Program-made: the position numbers and the translations under genes
Source: Labia minor
Taxonomy: Eukaryota; Arthropoda; Insecta; Dermaptera; Spongiphoridae
DNA length: 64,000 bases
Assembly: GCA_963082975.1 (NCBI GenBank)
Contig: OY720346.1
Coordinates: 77,492,767-77,556,766 of the forward strand
Direction: 5' to 3'
The notes under the pieces: generated by a model
Told to the model about the DNA's origin: nothing
The model's database searches: none
Seen by the model: the letters and a program-made list of their open reading frames with translations, nothing else
Shown: piece after piece, positions 32,570-42,521 of the stretch
Numbering within the stretch: position 1 is the stretch's first letter
Layout of the letters: each line of letters opens with the position of its first letter

Positions 32570-35547
32570 TCCACTTATAAAAATAAATGTATTAATAGAC
32601 AATAAATATAATATAAAAGCTATTTATGATAGTGGGTCGAATGTAAGCTTACTAAATAAAAAACTTTTAAATATTTTAAAGTTAAATTTAGAAAAAAACA
32701 AAACTATATTTAGAACACTTAGTGGTAAAAATTTCTGTCAAGGCCGGGCAAATATTAGTTTGAAAATCGGAGAGATTACGGAAAATCTAAATACTTATGT
32801 AATTAAAAATAACAAATTTTCTTATGATTTACTGTTGGGACTCGACGCAATAAAGAAATTCAGACTCATACAAAATGAAAATTTAAAAATTTTTCAGAAA
32901 ATAGATGATGAGAATATTATAAAAATAAAACCAACAAATATAAAAAATAATGTTAACGATTTTCAAATAAATATGAATGAATTGGATTATATAGAAGATA
33001 AGAATAAAATTATAGAATTAAAAACGATAATAGAAAATTTCAAAAATATATTTGCTAAAAATAAATTTGATGTTGGAAAAGTAAAATGTAAAGAAGGTGA
33101 GATTAAATTAATTAAAGAGGAATATATTAATTCACGACCTTATAAATGCAATATAATAGACGAGAGAGAAATACAAAATCAGATAAAAAAATTATTAGAG
33201 GCAAAGTTAATTGAGGAATCAGATGGAGGTTTTTCATCACCAGTTACACTTGCATTCAAAAAAGAGGATGGTCGGAGGACAAGACTTTGTATTGATTACC
33301 GAAGATTAAATAAATTGATAATACCAGAATGTTTTCCATTTCCAACTATAAATGATGTTATTGAAAAGATACCTAATTGTAAATATTTTTCGATAATTGA
33401 TATAAATTCGGCTTTTTGGAACATTCCTTTAAGTGAAAATGATCGAGAGAAAACCGCATTTATTACAAAATTTGGGAAATTTAGGTTTAAAGTATTACCA
33501 TATGGTCTTAAAAATGCTCCAGCGATTTTTCAAAGGACATTATCTAATATTTTAAGAAGGAATGGTTTAGACGAATTCTCTATAAATTATATCGATGATA
33601 TCTTAATATTTTCTAAAACATGGGAGGAACATATGAAACATATAAAAAAAACTTTTGAAATACTAGACGAAGTGGGTTTCAAACTAAAATATGAAAAATG
33701 TAAATTTGCTTCTAATTCAGTGAAATATCTTGGACATTTCATACAAGAAAATAAAATATCACCAGCAATTGAAAATTTGGCTGCTATTAGAAAACTAAAC
33801 AAACCAACAGATAAATCTGGTGTAAGGAGTATTTTAGGATCAATAAATTTTTTTTTAAAATATATTGAAAACAGTACAGAAAAATTTGAACCACTTCATC
33901 GATTATTAAAAAAAAATGTAAAATTTGAATGGACAAAAGAATGTGATGAAAGTTTTAATTTAATTAAAGAATATTTATGTTCCTCACCCATTTTAGCAAT
34001 ATATGATACAGACAAAGAAATAATAATTGAAACAGATGCTAGTTTAAAAGGAATTGGTGCAGTATTGAAACAACCACAAATTAATGGTATGTTGCATCCA
34101 GTTGCTTATTTTTCTAGGAAATTATCAGAAAAAGAAAAGAAAATGGATATTATTCACCTGGAGTGAAAAGCAATTAAAGAAGCAATAAAATATTGGCAAT
34201 TTTATGTCATGGGCCGAGAATTTAGAGTTTGTACGGACCATAAACCCTTAGAAAATTTAAGAACAAAGAGCAGAACAGATGAAATATTGGGAGATTTAGT
34301 CAATTATCTATCTCAATTTAATTTTAAAATCATTTATAAAAAAGGGAAAGACAATATTTTGGCAGACCTTTTATCAAGACAACCAATATTAGAATACTTT
34401 GAAAATGAAGACGAAATTAAAGTAGTAAATTTAATAGAAATAAAAAAAATAATTGAAGATCAAAAAGAAAATTTTAAAGAAATAGAAAATGATAAAAAAA
34501 CAGAAAAACGAAATAATATTTTTTTTAAAAATCTAAATAACAGAGCAAGGATATATATTTCAATTGACTTTGGTATAAAATTAATAAAGCTCGTTCATGA
34601 ATATTATGGTCATATAGGAAATGCTCAATTAAAAAGGAAAATAAGACCCTATTATTATTTTAAAAATATGGATCGACTAATTAATTCATTTTGTGAAAAT
34701 TGCAAGATTTGTAAAGAAAACAAAACTCGTAAAGGAAGAACAATTGGATTAATGTCGAAATTAGGGCCTCCAAGTAAACCCTATGAAATTATGTCCATTG
34801 ATACGGTAGGAGGATTCGCCGGGAACAGATCACCGAAAAGATTTATGCACATTTTAGTGGATCACTTTAGCAGATACGCTTGGATCTCCACTTCGACAGG
34901 TCAAGACGCTAAAGAATTTATCAAATTAATAGATCCAGTTACAAAAGGAAAGGAAATTAAAATGATTTTGACAGACCAATACTCTGGATTTAATTCTCAA
35001 GAATTTAAAAACTATTTAAATAAAAAAAATATACAACTTGTATTTACATCAATAGATTGTCCCCAATCTAATGGCCTAAATGAGAGACTAAACCAAACTC
35101 TTGTTAATAGAATAAGATGCAAAATAAATAGTGGTGATAATAGAGCGTGGTCTAAAATCGCAGAAGATTGTACAAAGGAATACAACAAGACAATTCATAG
35201 TTCAACAAAATTTGAACCTGAATATTTACTTTTGGGTATAAAATCAACAATTTCTCCTATCACTTTTGGGGAAGATAATCTGGAACAGGCCAGGAAAGAA
35301 GCTTTTCAAAATTCCGAAAAAAGTTTCCATACTAATAAAGAAAGGATAGATAAAAATAGAAAAAAAAAAAGAATTTAAAATAGGCGAGATGGTATACATC
35401 GAGAATGGGAATAAAATAAACCGTAGGAAAACGGATAAAGTAAGGATGGGCCCATTCAAAATATCAAAAAGAATTTCCTCATCCATATACGAGGTTGACT
35501 GTGGAAAAAAAAAAAATTATCAAACTGTTTCCACTGCAGTAAATTGA
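32570..35547 (+). pseudogene. pol: pol region of LTR element 1
   Basis: Parts recognisable in order: retropepsin motif YDSGSN (about 32625); reverse transcriptase with LCIDYRRLNK and the catalytic YIDD (about 33590); RNase H with TDAS and TDHKPL (about 34035 and 34235); integrase with an HHCC zinc-binding region (about 34590-34720), a core with SIDTVGG, and the closing GLNERLN (about 35075). A GPFKI motif of the GPY/F module follows near 35450. Family order and motifs identify Ty3/gypsy. The region is broken and treated as a fossil. Confidence 0.88.
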
Positions 35548-35586
35548 CACCTTTTTCTTCTGAAGAAAAAGCCTAAGGGGGTAAGA

Positions 35587-35823
35587 TGTAAAATATTTAT
35601 ATTTCCCTCTACCTACTTATATCACCCTCTAGCGGACATCTAATTACTCATTTATTATTTATCTATTTATATGTGTTATCGACATTTAATTTACTCATTT
35701 TATTATTTATCCATTTGTATATATTTTATTTATAAACTTGTAAAATAATTTAAAAGAAATAAACTTGAAAATTAATTATTCCTTTTTGGATATAATAAAT
35801 TCTGTTCTGTTATTTATTTTACA
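35587..35823 (+). repeat. 3' LTR of element 1
   Basis: Identical by eye to 31171-31407. Preceded by the polypurine-like AAGGGGGTAAGA. Followed by a TA run shared with the left flank, so the short target duplication (TATA) cannot be sized exactly. Confidence 0.93.
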
Positions 35824-35834
35824 TATATATATAC

Positions 35835-35871
35835 ATCTTATATTATTATACTAGCAAAAATTGTATATATA
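35835..35871 (+). repeat. Repeat family C, copy 5, left piece
   Basis: CTTATATTATTATACTAGC and GCAAAAATTGTATATAT are the family C 5' end. The copy resumes at 40769 after LTR element 2; the two halves join to match 41844-41900. Confidence 0.75.
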
Positions 35872-36198
35872 TGTAAATTTGAAATTGCCACTAGAGTGTA
35901 GAGCGCATCACAATCGCATCTCACTAATGGAAAGCGACTGTCCCGCCCATCAGAGAACTGCATCAAGAACGCCAAGACAGCAGCAAGATTTAAATAATTA
36001 TCAAATATCTAATCTAATAATTGTATTGTATAATATATTAAAAAACCTGTGAGATTGGACCTGAAAATTCGATTTCTATTTGTTTTTAGGTACCAATAAC
36101 ATAATTCAATAGTCTTGTATCATATTAAAATTATAATAAATTCTATTTGTTTTTAGAAACTCGAATTTCATTTACCAAGCCATCTTGTTAACCTTACA
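35872..36198 (+). repeat. 5' LTR of element 2
   Basis: 327 bp, identical by eye to 40442-40768. A TATA-like TATAATATATTA lies at 36029-36040. GAAAATTCGATTT at 36063-36075, 23-34 bases below it, is exactly complementary to the bases after the LTR. CTATTTGTTTTTAG occurs twice (about 36077 and 36147). Confidence 0.95.
36029..36040 (+). promoter_or_regulatory. TATA-like promoter element in LTR 2
   Basis: TATAATATATTA lies 23-34 bases upstream of 36063, where the putative self-primer sequence begins. That is the distance expected between a TATA box and a transcription start. The start itself is inferred. Confidence 0.4.
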
Positions 36199-36210
36199 AA
36201 TCGAATTTTC
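36198..36210 (+). promoter_or_regulatory. Candidate self-primer binding site of element 2
   Basis: AAATCGAATTTTC, beginning with the last base of the LTR, is the perfect reverse complement of LTR positions 36063-36075. Compare the Tf1/sushi mechanism, where the 5' end of the transcript folds back as primer. Mechanism inferred; complementarity seen. Confidence 0.6.
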
Positions 36211-36228
36211 TACAAGTCTTAAAGGATC

Positions 36229-37320
36229 ATGGATACTTGGTTTACTCTGCATATAAGAAGAGAACAGATTGATGGAAAAACGGTATGCTCATTTCACTCT
36301 ATTGGTTTTTTATACAATAATTCAAATTATATCTTCCCCCAAAAATTTCGTCATGAGAAATTTCATAAAGAGCTAATGAAGTTAGGGCCCATAAAGGCAG
36401 CTTGCAAAGGGATGGCTAGCTTAGGACATTATAGAAATGCTAAGGTAGCATTAGATGATGAAATAAAAAAATTATATGTTGATGAAGGGGGTAATTTTAT
36501 TTTTAATGAGGAGATGTTGGAAGAAAAAAATGATATGTATGATGTATTAGATATATCTCAAAAGACGAATATAAATAGTCAGCTCGATATACTAAGGGAT
36601 ATAGAAAATAAATTCAATATCACAGTATTTGTGGGTAAAAATGAAGATGTAGAGGAATGGATTAGTGCTTTTCAAAATGAATGTGATAGATTCCAAATAA
36701 CTGACGCTGCCACCAAGTTACGAGCGGTGAAATATTTCTTGAAAGGTAGTGCAAGGGATTGGTATGAACTATCCATAAAGAAAAATACATTGGATTGGCT
36801 AGGCTGGATTGAGTCTTTTAAATTAGCTTTTAAAAAAAGAGGCTGGTCACACCTAAGGCATGCTTTTAAATTTGAATACATGAAAGGGTCCTTAGTAGAT
36901 TATTGCATTAAAAAAGAAAGTCTGTTGTTACAAGCCCAGCCAAATATTCAATTAGAAACGGTTATTAATCTAATTGTCATTGGATTGCCAATCAATATCC
37001 AGGATAACTTAGATAAAATGGATATTAAATCAACGGAACACTTGATTGGTTTACTACAAAAGTATGACTCGGATAATATATTAATAGGAAAATTAAATAA
37101 AATAAAATTTAATGATGATAATCGAGCTGAGGGAATATCAAATCCAATAAATAAATTTAAAAAAGAAAAAAAGCCATGTTTTAAATGTGAGAGGCTAGGA
37201 AAACCAAATAGATTTCATCCAGTAGAAATATGTTTTAACAAAAATAAATATGATAATTTAGCGAAAAATTTATTAAATGAAAATATGAATACTGATGAAA
37301 TAGATGATATAAAAAACTAG
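36229..37320 (+). CDS. gag: Gag protein of LTR element 2
   Basis: 363 residues, starting at the first ATG, about 30 bases after the LTR. It would form the capsid and package the element RNA. Visible parts: an N-terminal region; a YVDEGGNFIFN motif (also in element 1); a capsid-like middle with RDWYE and HAFKFEYMKGSLVDY; and near the C-terminus one zinc knuckle of the form C-x2-C-x9-H-x4-C (C317, C320, H330, C335), with a spacing longer than the classical CCHC. The pol frame overlaps its end in the -1 register, the arrangement Ty3/gypsy elements commonly use with programmed frameshifting. Confidence 0.9.
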   Translation: MDTWFTLHIRREQIDGKTVCSFHSIGFLYNNSNYIFPQKFRHEKFHKELMKLGPIKAACKGMASLGHYRNAKVALDDEIKKLYVDEGGNFIFNEEMLEEKNDMYDVLDISQKTNINSQLDILRDIENKFNITVFVGKNEDVEEWISAFQNECDRFQITDAATKLRAVKYFLKGSARDWYELSIKKNTLDWLGWIESFKLAFKKRGWSHLRHAFKFEYMKGSLVDYCIKKESLLLQAQPNIQLETVINLIVIGLPINIQDNLDKMDIKSTEHLIGLLQKYDSDNILIGKLNKIKFNDDNRAEGISNPINKFKKEKKPCFKCERLGKPNRFHPVEICFNKNKYDNLAKNLLNENMNTDEIDDIKN

Positions 37321-37445
37321 AAAAGCCCAGTGATTTAATACCACTAATTAAGCTAAAAGTAATATTAAACAACAACAAAGAAGCAATTGGTATATATGAT
37401 TCTGGATCAAATATTTCCATAGTAAATGAAAAGCTTATTAGAGAA

Positions 37446-40406
37446 ATGAAGGAAGAAATTTTAAAAAAAGATAATAATAAAATTTTGTTCAAAACTCTTA
37501 GTGGTATAAATTGCACTACTGGGCAAATCAAATTGAAATTAAAAATAGGTAATATTGAAGACAGTCTAAATGTTTTTATAATAAAAGAAAATGATTTCTC
37601 ATTTGACTTGATATTGGGCCTAGATGCTATTAAAAAATTTAAGCTTAGTCAAAATAAAAATTTGCAAATTTTACAGGAAAAGGATGATAAAAAAATAATA
37701 TTGAACAAAATAGGAAGATCAAATATGGATAGATGTAAAGTTGATAGAAAGGAAAATAACGTAAATATTAATACATATATAAATGAATATATTAACTTGA
37801 AAGATTATGAAGATTTTTTGAATCATTTAGACACACATCAAAAAAAAGAGATAACAAGGTTGCTAGAGCAAAATAGATCTATTTTTGCTAAGAATAAGTA
37901 CGATGTCGGTATTATAAAAAATGCTCAAGCTAATATAAGACTGAAAGAATATAAATATGTTTACAAAAAACCTTATAGATGCTCAATGGAAGATCAGAGA
38001 GAGATAGATGATCAAATAGTGAAACTTTTAAAAGCAAAATTAATTGAGGAATCGAGTTCTCCTTTCGCAGCTCCTGTCACAATGGTTTTTAAAAAGGATG
38101 AAAATAAAAGAAGTCGACTGTGCATAGACTATAGAGGTATAAATAATATCTTGACCCCTGAAAGCCATCCTTTTCCGCGGATTGAGGATATACTGATAAA
38201 AGCAGGAAACTGTGCCTGGTTCTCGGCTTTTGATGTAAATTCTGCTTTCTGGTCTATCCCGGTTAGAGAAAAAGATAGGGAAAAGCTGGGATTCGTAACA
38301 CAAAACGGCCATTATCAGTGGAAAGTTCTTCCGTTCGGTCTCAAAGTATCGAGTAGTATCTTCCAAAGAATTCTCGCGAATGCAATTAGAAGAAATAAAT
38401 TAAGTAATTTCTGTATAAACTATATAGATGACGTATTAGTTTTTTCAAAAACTTTTAATGAACATTTGAAACATATTGAATTGCTGATTAATGTTATCAA
38501 AGAAGAAGGCTTTAAATTAAAATTGTCAAAATGTAACATAGCAAAAAATTCAATCAAATATTTAGGACATGTTATTGAAAAAAATAAAGTTAAACCTTAC
38601 AAGGATAATTTGATCTCTATAAGAAATTTTGAACAACCAAAAAATAAAAAAAATATCAGGCAGTTTTTAGGCAAAATTAACTTTTACCATAACTACATTG
38701 AAAACTCGGTTCAGTTACTAGAACCATTACATAACTTGTTAAGGAAAGATATAAAGTTTCTATGGGATGATAAGTGTCAGACAGCCTTCGAGAAAGTTAA
38801 AAAACTTCTATGCTCTGCTCCAATTTTACAGATATTTGACGCAGATAAAGATATCTATATTTATACAGATGCGTCAGGAGAAGGCTTGGGTGCCATCTTA
38901 AAGCAGCCAGACAAAGAAGGAAACCTACATCCAGTAGCATACTTCTCAAAAAAATTGAATCCATCTCAAAAGAAAAGAAAAGCAATTTTCCTGGAATGTC
39001 TGGCTATCAAAGAAGCAATTCGTTTCTGGCAGCATTGGCTGATAGGTAGACAATTTACAGTAGTGACAGACCATAAACCCTTAGAAAGTTTAAAAGTAAA
39101 AGCCAGACCGGATGAACCACTGGGAGACATGATATACTATTTATCTCAATATTCATTTAAGATAATATATGCACCTGGGAAAGAAAATTTGGAGGCAGAT
39201 TCATTGTCAAGAAACCCTGTTTTGGAGAGTTTTGACAATGAAGAAGATATATTGAAAGTAGTTAACATGGTATCTATACAAGACATTATAAATGATCAAA
39301 CTCTAAATGAAAGTGAAATAGAACTATCAAGAAATATATATAAAAGAGGGAACATTTATTTTAAAAAAAATAATAATAATGCAAGAATATATGTTTCGAA
39401 ATTATTTGGGATAGAGCTTATACAGAATGTACATAATTACTATGGACACATAGGGAGTAAACATTTGATTAATAAGATAAGACCGCACTACTATTTTAAG
39501 AATATGGATGCCATAATAGAAGATTTCTGTAATAAATGTAAAGCTTGCATTGAAAATAAAACAAGAAGAAAAAGAATAATAGGAAAATTATCTCAATTAG
39601 GTCCAGCCACCAGACCTTACGAAATTATGTCTATTGACACAATAGGGGGCTTTAATGGAAATAATTCAAATAAAAAATATATGCACATATTAATTGATCA
39701 CTTCTCGAGATATATTTTTGCATCAACATCGAAAACACAATCAGCTAGAGATTTCATTAATCTGTTAGAACCAATAGTCAAAAAAAATGATATAATTACG
39801 TTGCTGGGAGATCAGTATGCAGGCATAAATTCTAATGAATTTAAGAATTATTTAAATAATAAAAATATTGAAATGATATTCACATGCGTTGATTGTCCTG
39901 AATCAAATGGACTTAATGAACGTGTTAATCAAACATTGACAAACAGGTTAAGGATTAAAAGAAATGATGAAAAAAATAAAAATAAGTCATGGGCAGTCTT
40001 AGCAGAAGAATGTGTTAAGGAATACAACAAAACAACACACACAACAACAAGATATCCACCTTCATATTTATTATTAGGAGAAAAATCTGAAATTATACCA
40101 GAGTGTTTACAAGAGATAGAAAATTTAGAGGTAGACAGAAAAAAGGCGTTAGAATTCTCAATAGAAAAATTCAAAATAAATGAGGAGAGAATAAATAAGA
40201 AGCGAAAGGATAATTGTTTTAAAGAAGGGGACCTAGTATATATAGAGACAGGGAATAAGCTAAATAGAAGAAAACTGGATAAAATAAGAAGAGGCCCGTT
40301 TAAAATAATAAAGCGCATTTCAAATTCAGTTTATCAAGTAAACCAGACTAAGAAAGGTAAACAGTTCACATTGTTTCACGTAAACAAATTATTACCCTTT
40401 AAATAA
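37446..40406 (+). CDS. pol: Pol polyprotein of LTR element 2
   Basis: 986 residues from the first ATG. The frame is open further upstream, overlapping the end of gag, and carries the retropepsin motif YDSGSN near 37400. Domains, counting from this ATG: reverse transcriptase with LCIDYRGINN and catalytic YIDD at 326-329; RNase H with D475, E517 and D542; integrase with an H-x4-H / C-x2-C zinc-binding region, catalytic D731, D789 and E825 (D,D-35-E); and a C-terminal GPFKII motif of the GPY/F module. RT-RNase H-integrase order is diagnostic of Ty3/gypsy. All catalytic residues are present. Confidence 0.95.
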   Translation: MKEEILKKDNNKILFKTLSGINCTTGQIKLKLKIGNIEDSLNVFIIKENDFSFDLILGLDAIKKFKLSQNKNLQILQEKDDKKIILNKIGRSNMDRCKVDRKENNVNINTYINEYINLKDYEDFLNHLDTHQKKEITRLLEQNRSIFAKNKYDVGIIKNAQANIRLKEYKYVYKKPYRCSMEDQREIDDQIVKLLKAKLIEESSSPFAAPVTMVFKKDENKRSRLCIDYRGINNILTPESHPFPRIEDILIKAGNCAWFSAFDVNSAFWSIPVREKDREKLGFVTQNGHYQWKVLPFGLKVSSSIFQRILANAIRRNKLSNFCINYIDDVLVFSKTFNEHLKHIELLINVIKEEGFKLKLSKCNIAKNSIKYLGHVIEKNKVKPYKDNLISIRNFEQPKNKKNIRQFLGKINFYHNYIENSVQLLEPLHNLLRKDIKFLWDDKCQTAFEKVKKLLCSAPILQIFDADKDIYIYTDASGEGLGAILKQPDKEGNLHPVAYFSKKLNPSQKKRKAIFLECLAIKEAIRFWQHWLIGRQFTVVTDHKPLESLKVKARPDEPLGDMIYYLSQYSFKIIYAPGKENLEADSLSRNPVLESFDNEEDILKVVNMVSIQDIINDQTLNESEIELSRNIYKRGNIYFKKNNNNARIYVSKLFGIELIQNVHNYYGHIGSKHLINKIRPHYYFKNMDAIIEDFCNKCKACIENKTRRKRIIGKLSQLGPATRPYEIMSIDTIGGFNGNNSNKKYMHILIDHFSRYIFASTSKTQSARDFINLLEPIVKKNDIITLLGDQYAGINSNEFKNYLNNKNIEMIFTCVDCPESNGLNERVNQTLTNRLRIKRNDEKNKNKSWAVLAEECVKEYNKTTHTTTRYPPSYLLLGEKSEIIPECLQEIENLEVDRKKALEFSIEKFKINEERINKKRKDNCFKEGDLVYIETGNKLNRRKLDKIRRGPFKIIKRISNSVYQVNQTKKGKQFTLFHVNKLLPFK

Positions 40407-40441
40407 AATCCATGACGAATTTTAAAATAAGGGGGGGGAGA

Positions 40442-40768
40442 TGTAAATTTGAAATTGCCACTAGAGTGTAGAGCGCATCACAATCGCATCTCACTAATGG
40501 AAAGCGACTGTCCCGCCCATCAGAGAACTGCATCAAGAACGCCAAGACAGCAGCAAGATTTAAATAATTATCAAATATCTAATCTAATAATTGTATTGTA
40601 TAATATATTAAAAAACCTGTGAGATTGGACCTGAAAATTCGATTTCTATTTGTTTTTAGGTACCAATAACATAATTCAATAGTCTTGTATCATATTAAAA
40701 TTATAATAAATTCTATTTGTTTTTAGAAACTCGAATTTCATTTACCAAGCCATCTTGTTAACCTTACA
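40442..40768 (+). repeat. 3' LTR of element 2
   Basis: Identical by eye to 35872-36198. Preceded directly by a polypurine tract with eight G. Confidence 0.95.
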
Positions 40769-41190
40769 TATATATTAATATTTGTATTTTTGAAATATTA
40801 AAGCTGCTGGAATATTTTTTTTGAAATTTACACCATAGGTAATATTTATAAAGAAAAATCAGTCTGTATTGGTTTCAGCCTCGGGAAAAATCATCTTTGT
40901 TAGTTTTTTCTTAATTTAAAATAAAAAATTTAATAATAAAAAAATGGCGTCGGGCAAAGCCAGACAACTCTTCCTTAAATATAAAATATTATAAATAAAA
41001 TTAAATTAAAAATATTTATTTTAATAATATTTTGTAAGCAAATTACGAAATATATATTATGTTATATCCACAGGCAATACTTTTCTGTCTTTCAGTGCAT
41101 TAATACTTACATTCAAGGGCTGAATGTTTTATGACTATTTTTTTTTAATTTATATTCTTTTAAATTATTTGAAATTGTTTCTAATTATAC
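40769..41190 (+). repeat. Repeat family C, copy 5, right piece
   Basis: Continues from 35871: TATTAATATTTG, GAAATATTAAAGCTGCTGG, CACCATAGGTAATATTTA and TCTGTATTGGTTTCAGCC. It is nearly identical to 41883-42290. The 3' end is replaced by unrelated A+T-rich DNA. Confidence 0.75.
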
Positions 41191-41843
41191 TTTATTTATA
41201 TATTATTGAATCACAATTCTTACAATTGCTAATACCTATACTTTTGTATCGAAATTCCCTAAACATTTTTATTTAAAGTGGTAAATTTATTATAAAAATA
41301 TTTATATATTGTTTCAATCTCTCTTTTATTTTTTCTGGCAAGACTGACGAAGAAGTGAATTGATATCTAATGCCATTCCACTCTTCGTTCAGGAGTTTAC
41401 CTACTTTTAATTATTATGAAATTTAATGTTTTTTTTTTTTTTTAAAAAAACAAAGTGTAATAAATGCTAAGTTTATTTTGATTAAAGAGTTAAAAAGTTT
41501 CTATACACAATTTAGATATTAAATGAAGTTGTAAAGTTTTGTTATTTATTATACATAAAAATTATAATTTTAAAGAAAACATATGTACTAATTTCGAAGA
41601 AAAGTTTTTATGCAAGTATAATTCATTACACAAAATATAATAAACTAAAACGTACTACAATATAATTAAAGTTTTGTTTCTATTCAGGACTTTTGTCACC
41701 TAATGTGATCTCTAGCTATGATATGATAAGATAATAATAATACAAGTACATATTTTATTTACTTTACTTTACAGTAGTTTAAACTTATAAAGTGATATTT
41801 TAAAGTAAATTATTTTTCTTTTGAAAATATTATATATTTTCAT
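41191..41843. other. A+T-rich unique DNA
   Basis: Nothing recognisable between two family C copies. Confidence 0.4.
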
Positions 41844-42396
41844 CTTATCTTATCTTATACTAGCAAAAATTGTATATATATATATTAATATTTGTATTTT
41901 TGAAATATTAAAGCTGCTGGAATATTTTTTTTGAAATTCACACCATAGATAATATTTATAAAGAAAAATCGGTCTGTATTGGTTTCAGCCTCGGGAAAAA
42001 TCATCTTTGTTAGTTTTTTTTTAATTTAAAATAAAAAATTTAATAATAAAAAATGGCGCCGGGCAACGCCAGGCAGCGCTTCATTAAATACAAAATATTA
42101 TAAATAAAATAAAATTAAAAATATTTATTATAATAATATTTTCTAATCAAATTACGAAATATATATTATGTTATATCCACAGGCCATACTTTTCTGTTTT
42201 TCAGTGCATTAATACGTTTTATGACTATTTTTTTTTTAAATTTATATTCTTTTAAATTATTTGAAATTGTTTCATATATATATTTTGTATTTTATTTATT
42301 TTAAATAATAATCTTAATCTTAAATATTCATAGTTCATAAGGAATAATAATTTTTTTAAAGTACCGAGACGCAGCTTGGTGAACCAGGTACTATAA
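41844..42396 (+). repeat. Repeat family C, copy 6, full length
   Basis: Reference copy. The 5' end is a CTTAT run, ACTAGCAAAAATTG and TA run. The middle has CACACCATAGATAATATTTA, GGTCTGTATTGGTTTCAGCC and GGCAACGCCAGGCAGCGC. The 3' end is GTACCGAGACGCAGCTTGG with GAACCAGGTAC, in which CTTGGT-GA-ACCAGG can fold back. The central part from TGTATTGGTTT to TTATTTGAAATTGTTTC is shared with repeat B. Confidence 0.7.
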
Positions 42397-42521
42397 TACT
42401 ATATATATTATATGATATAATATTATTAGAGAATAAATTATGTAAAAGTGACAAATTAAAAATAAACAAATAAATCAATTAATTTCTAATATAAAAAAAA
42501 ATGTATAATAAAATTTATATA

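Larger units (their letters stand above)
31171..35823 (+). mobile_element. Ty3/gypsy LTR element 1 (broken, young)
   Basis: A 4,653-bp element with two 237-bp LTRs that I read as identical. Each starts TG and ends CA, and both flanks are TA-repeat DNA. A gag region is followed by a pol region in the order protease, reverse transcriptase, RNase H, integrase, the Ty3/gypsy order. The coding part is broken in roughly three or four places, yet the LTRs show no divergence. It is related to but distinct from element 2. The leader between LTR and gag is only about 20 bases, and I see no normal tRNA primer-binding site. A polypurine-like stretch precedes the 3' LTR. Confidence 0.92.
35872..40768 (+). 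mobile_element. Ty3/gypsy LTR element 2 (looks whole, very young)
   Basis: A 4,897-bp element with 327-bp LTRs that I read as identical (TG...CA), flanked by TATA on both sides (a 4-bp target duplication, though within a TA run). It carries gag and a long pol in overlapping frames. It looks whole, with no break seen. It sits inside a family C repeat whose halves lie on either side. The leader is about 30 bases. No ordinary tRNA primer-binding site is present; instead there is a 13-base complement to the LTR. A polypurine tract AAGGGGGGGGAGA precedes the 3' LTR. Identical LTRs imply very recent insertion. Confidence 0.95.

Noticed and set aside
35861-36052. Short open frame in the LTR of element 2
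   Set aside because: It lies within the LTR, runs across the family C boundary and has no resemblance to a known protein.
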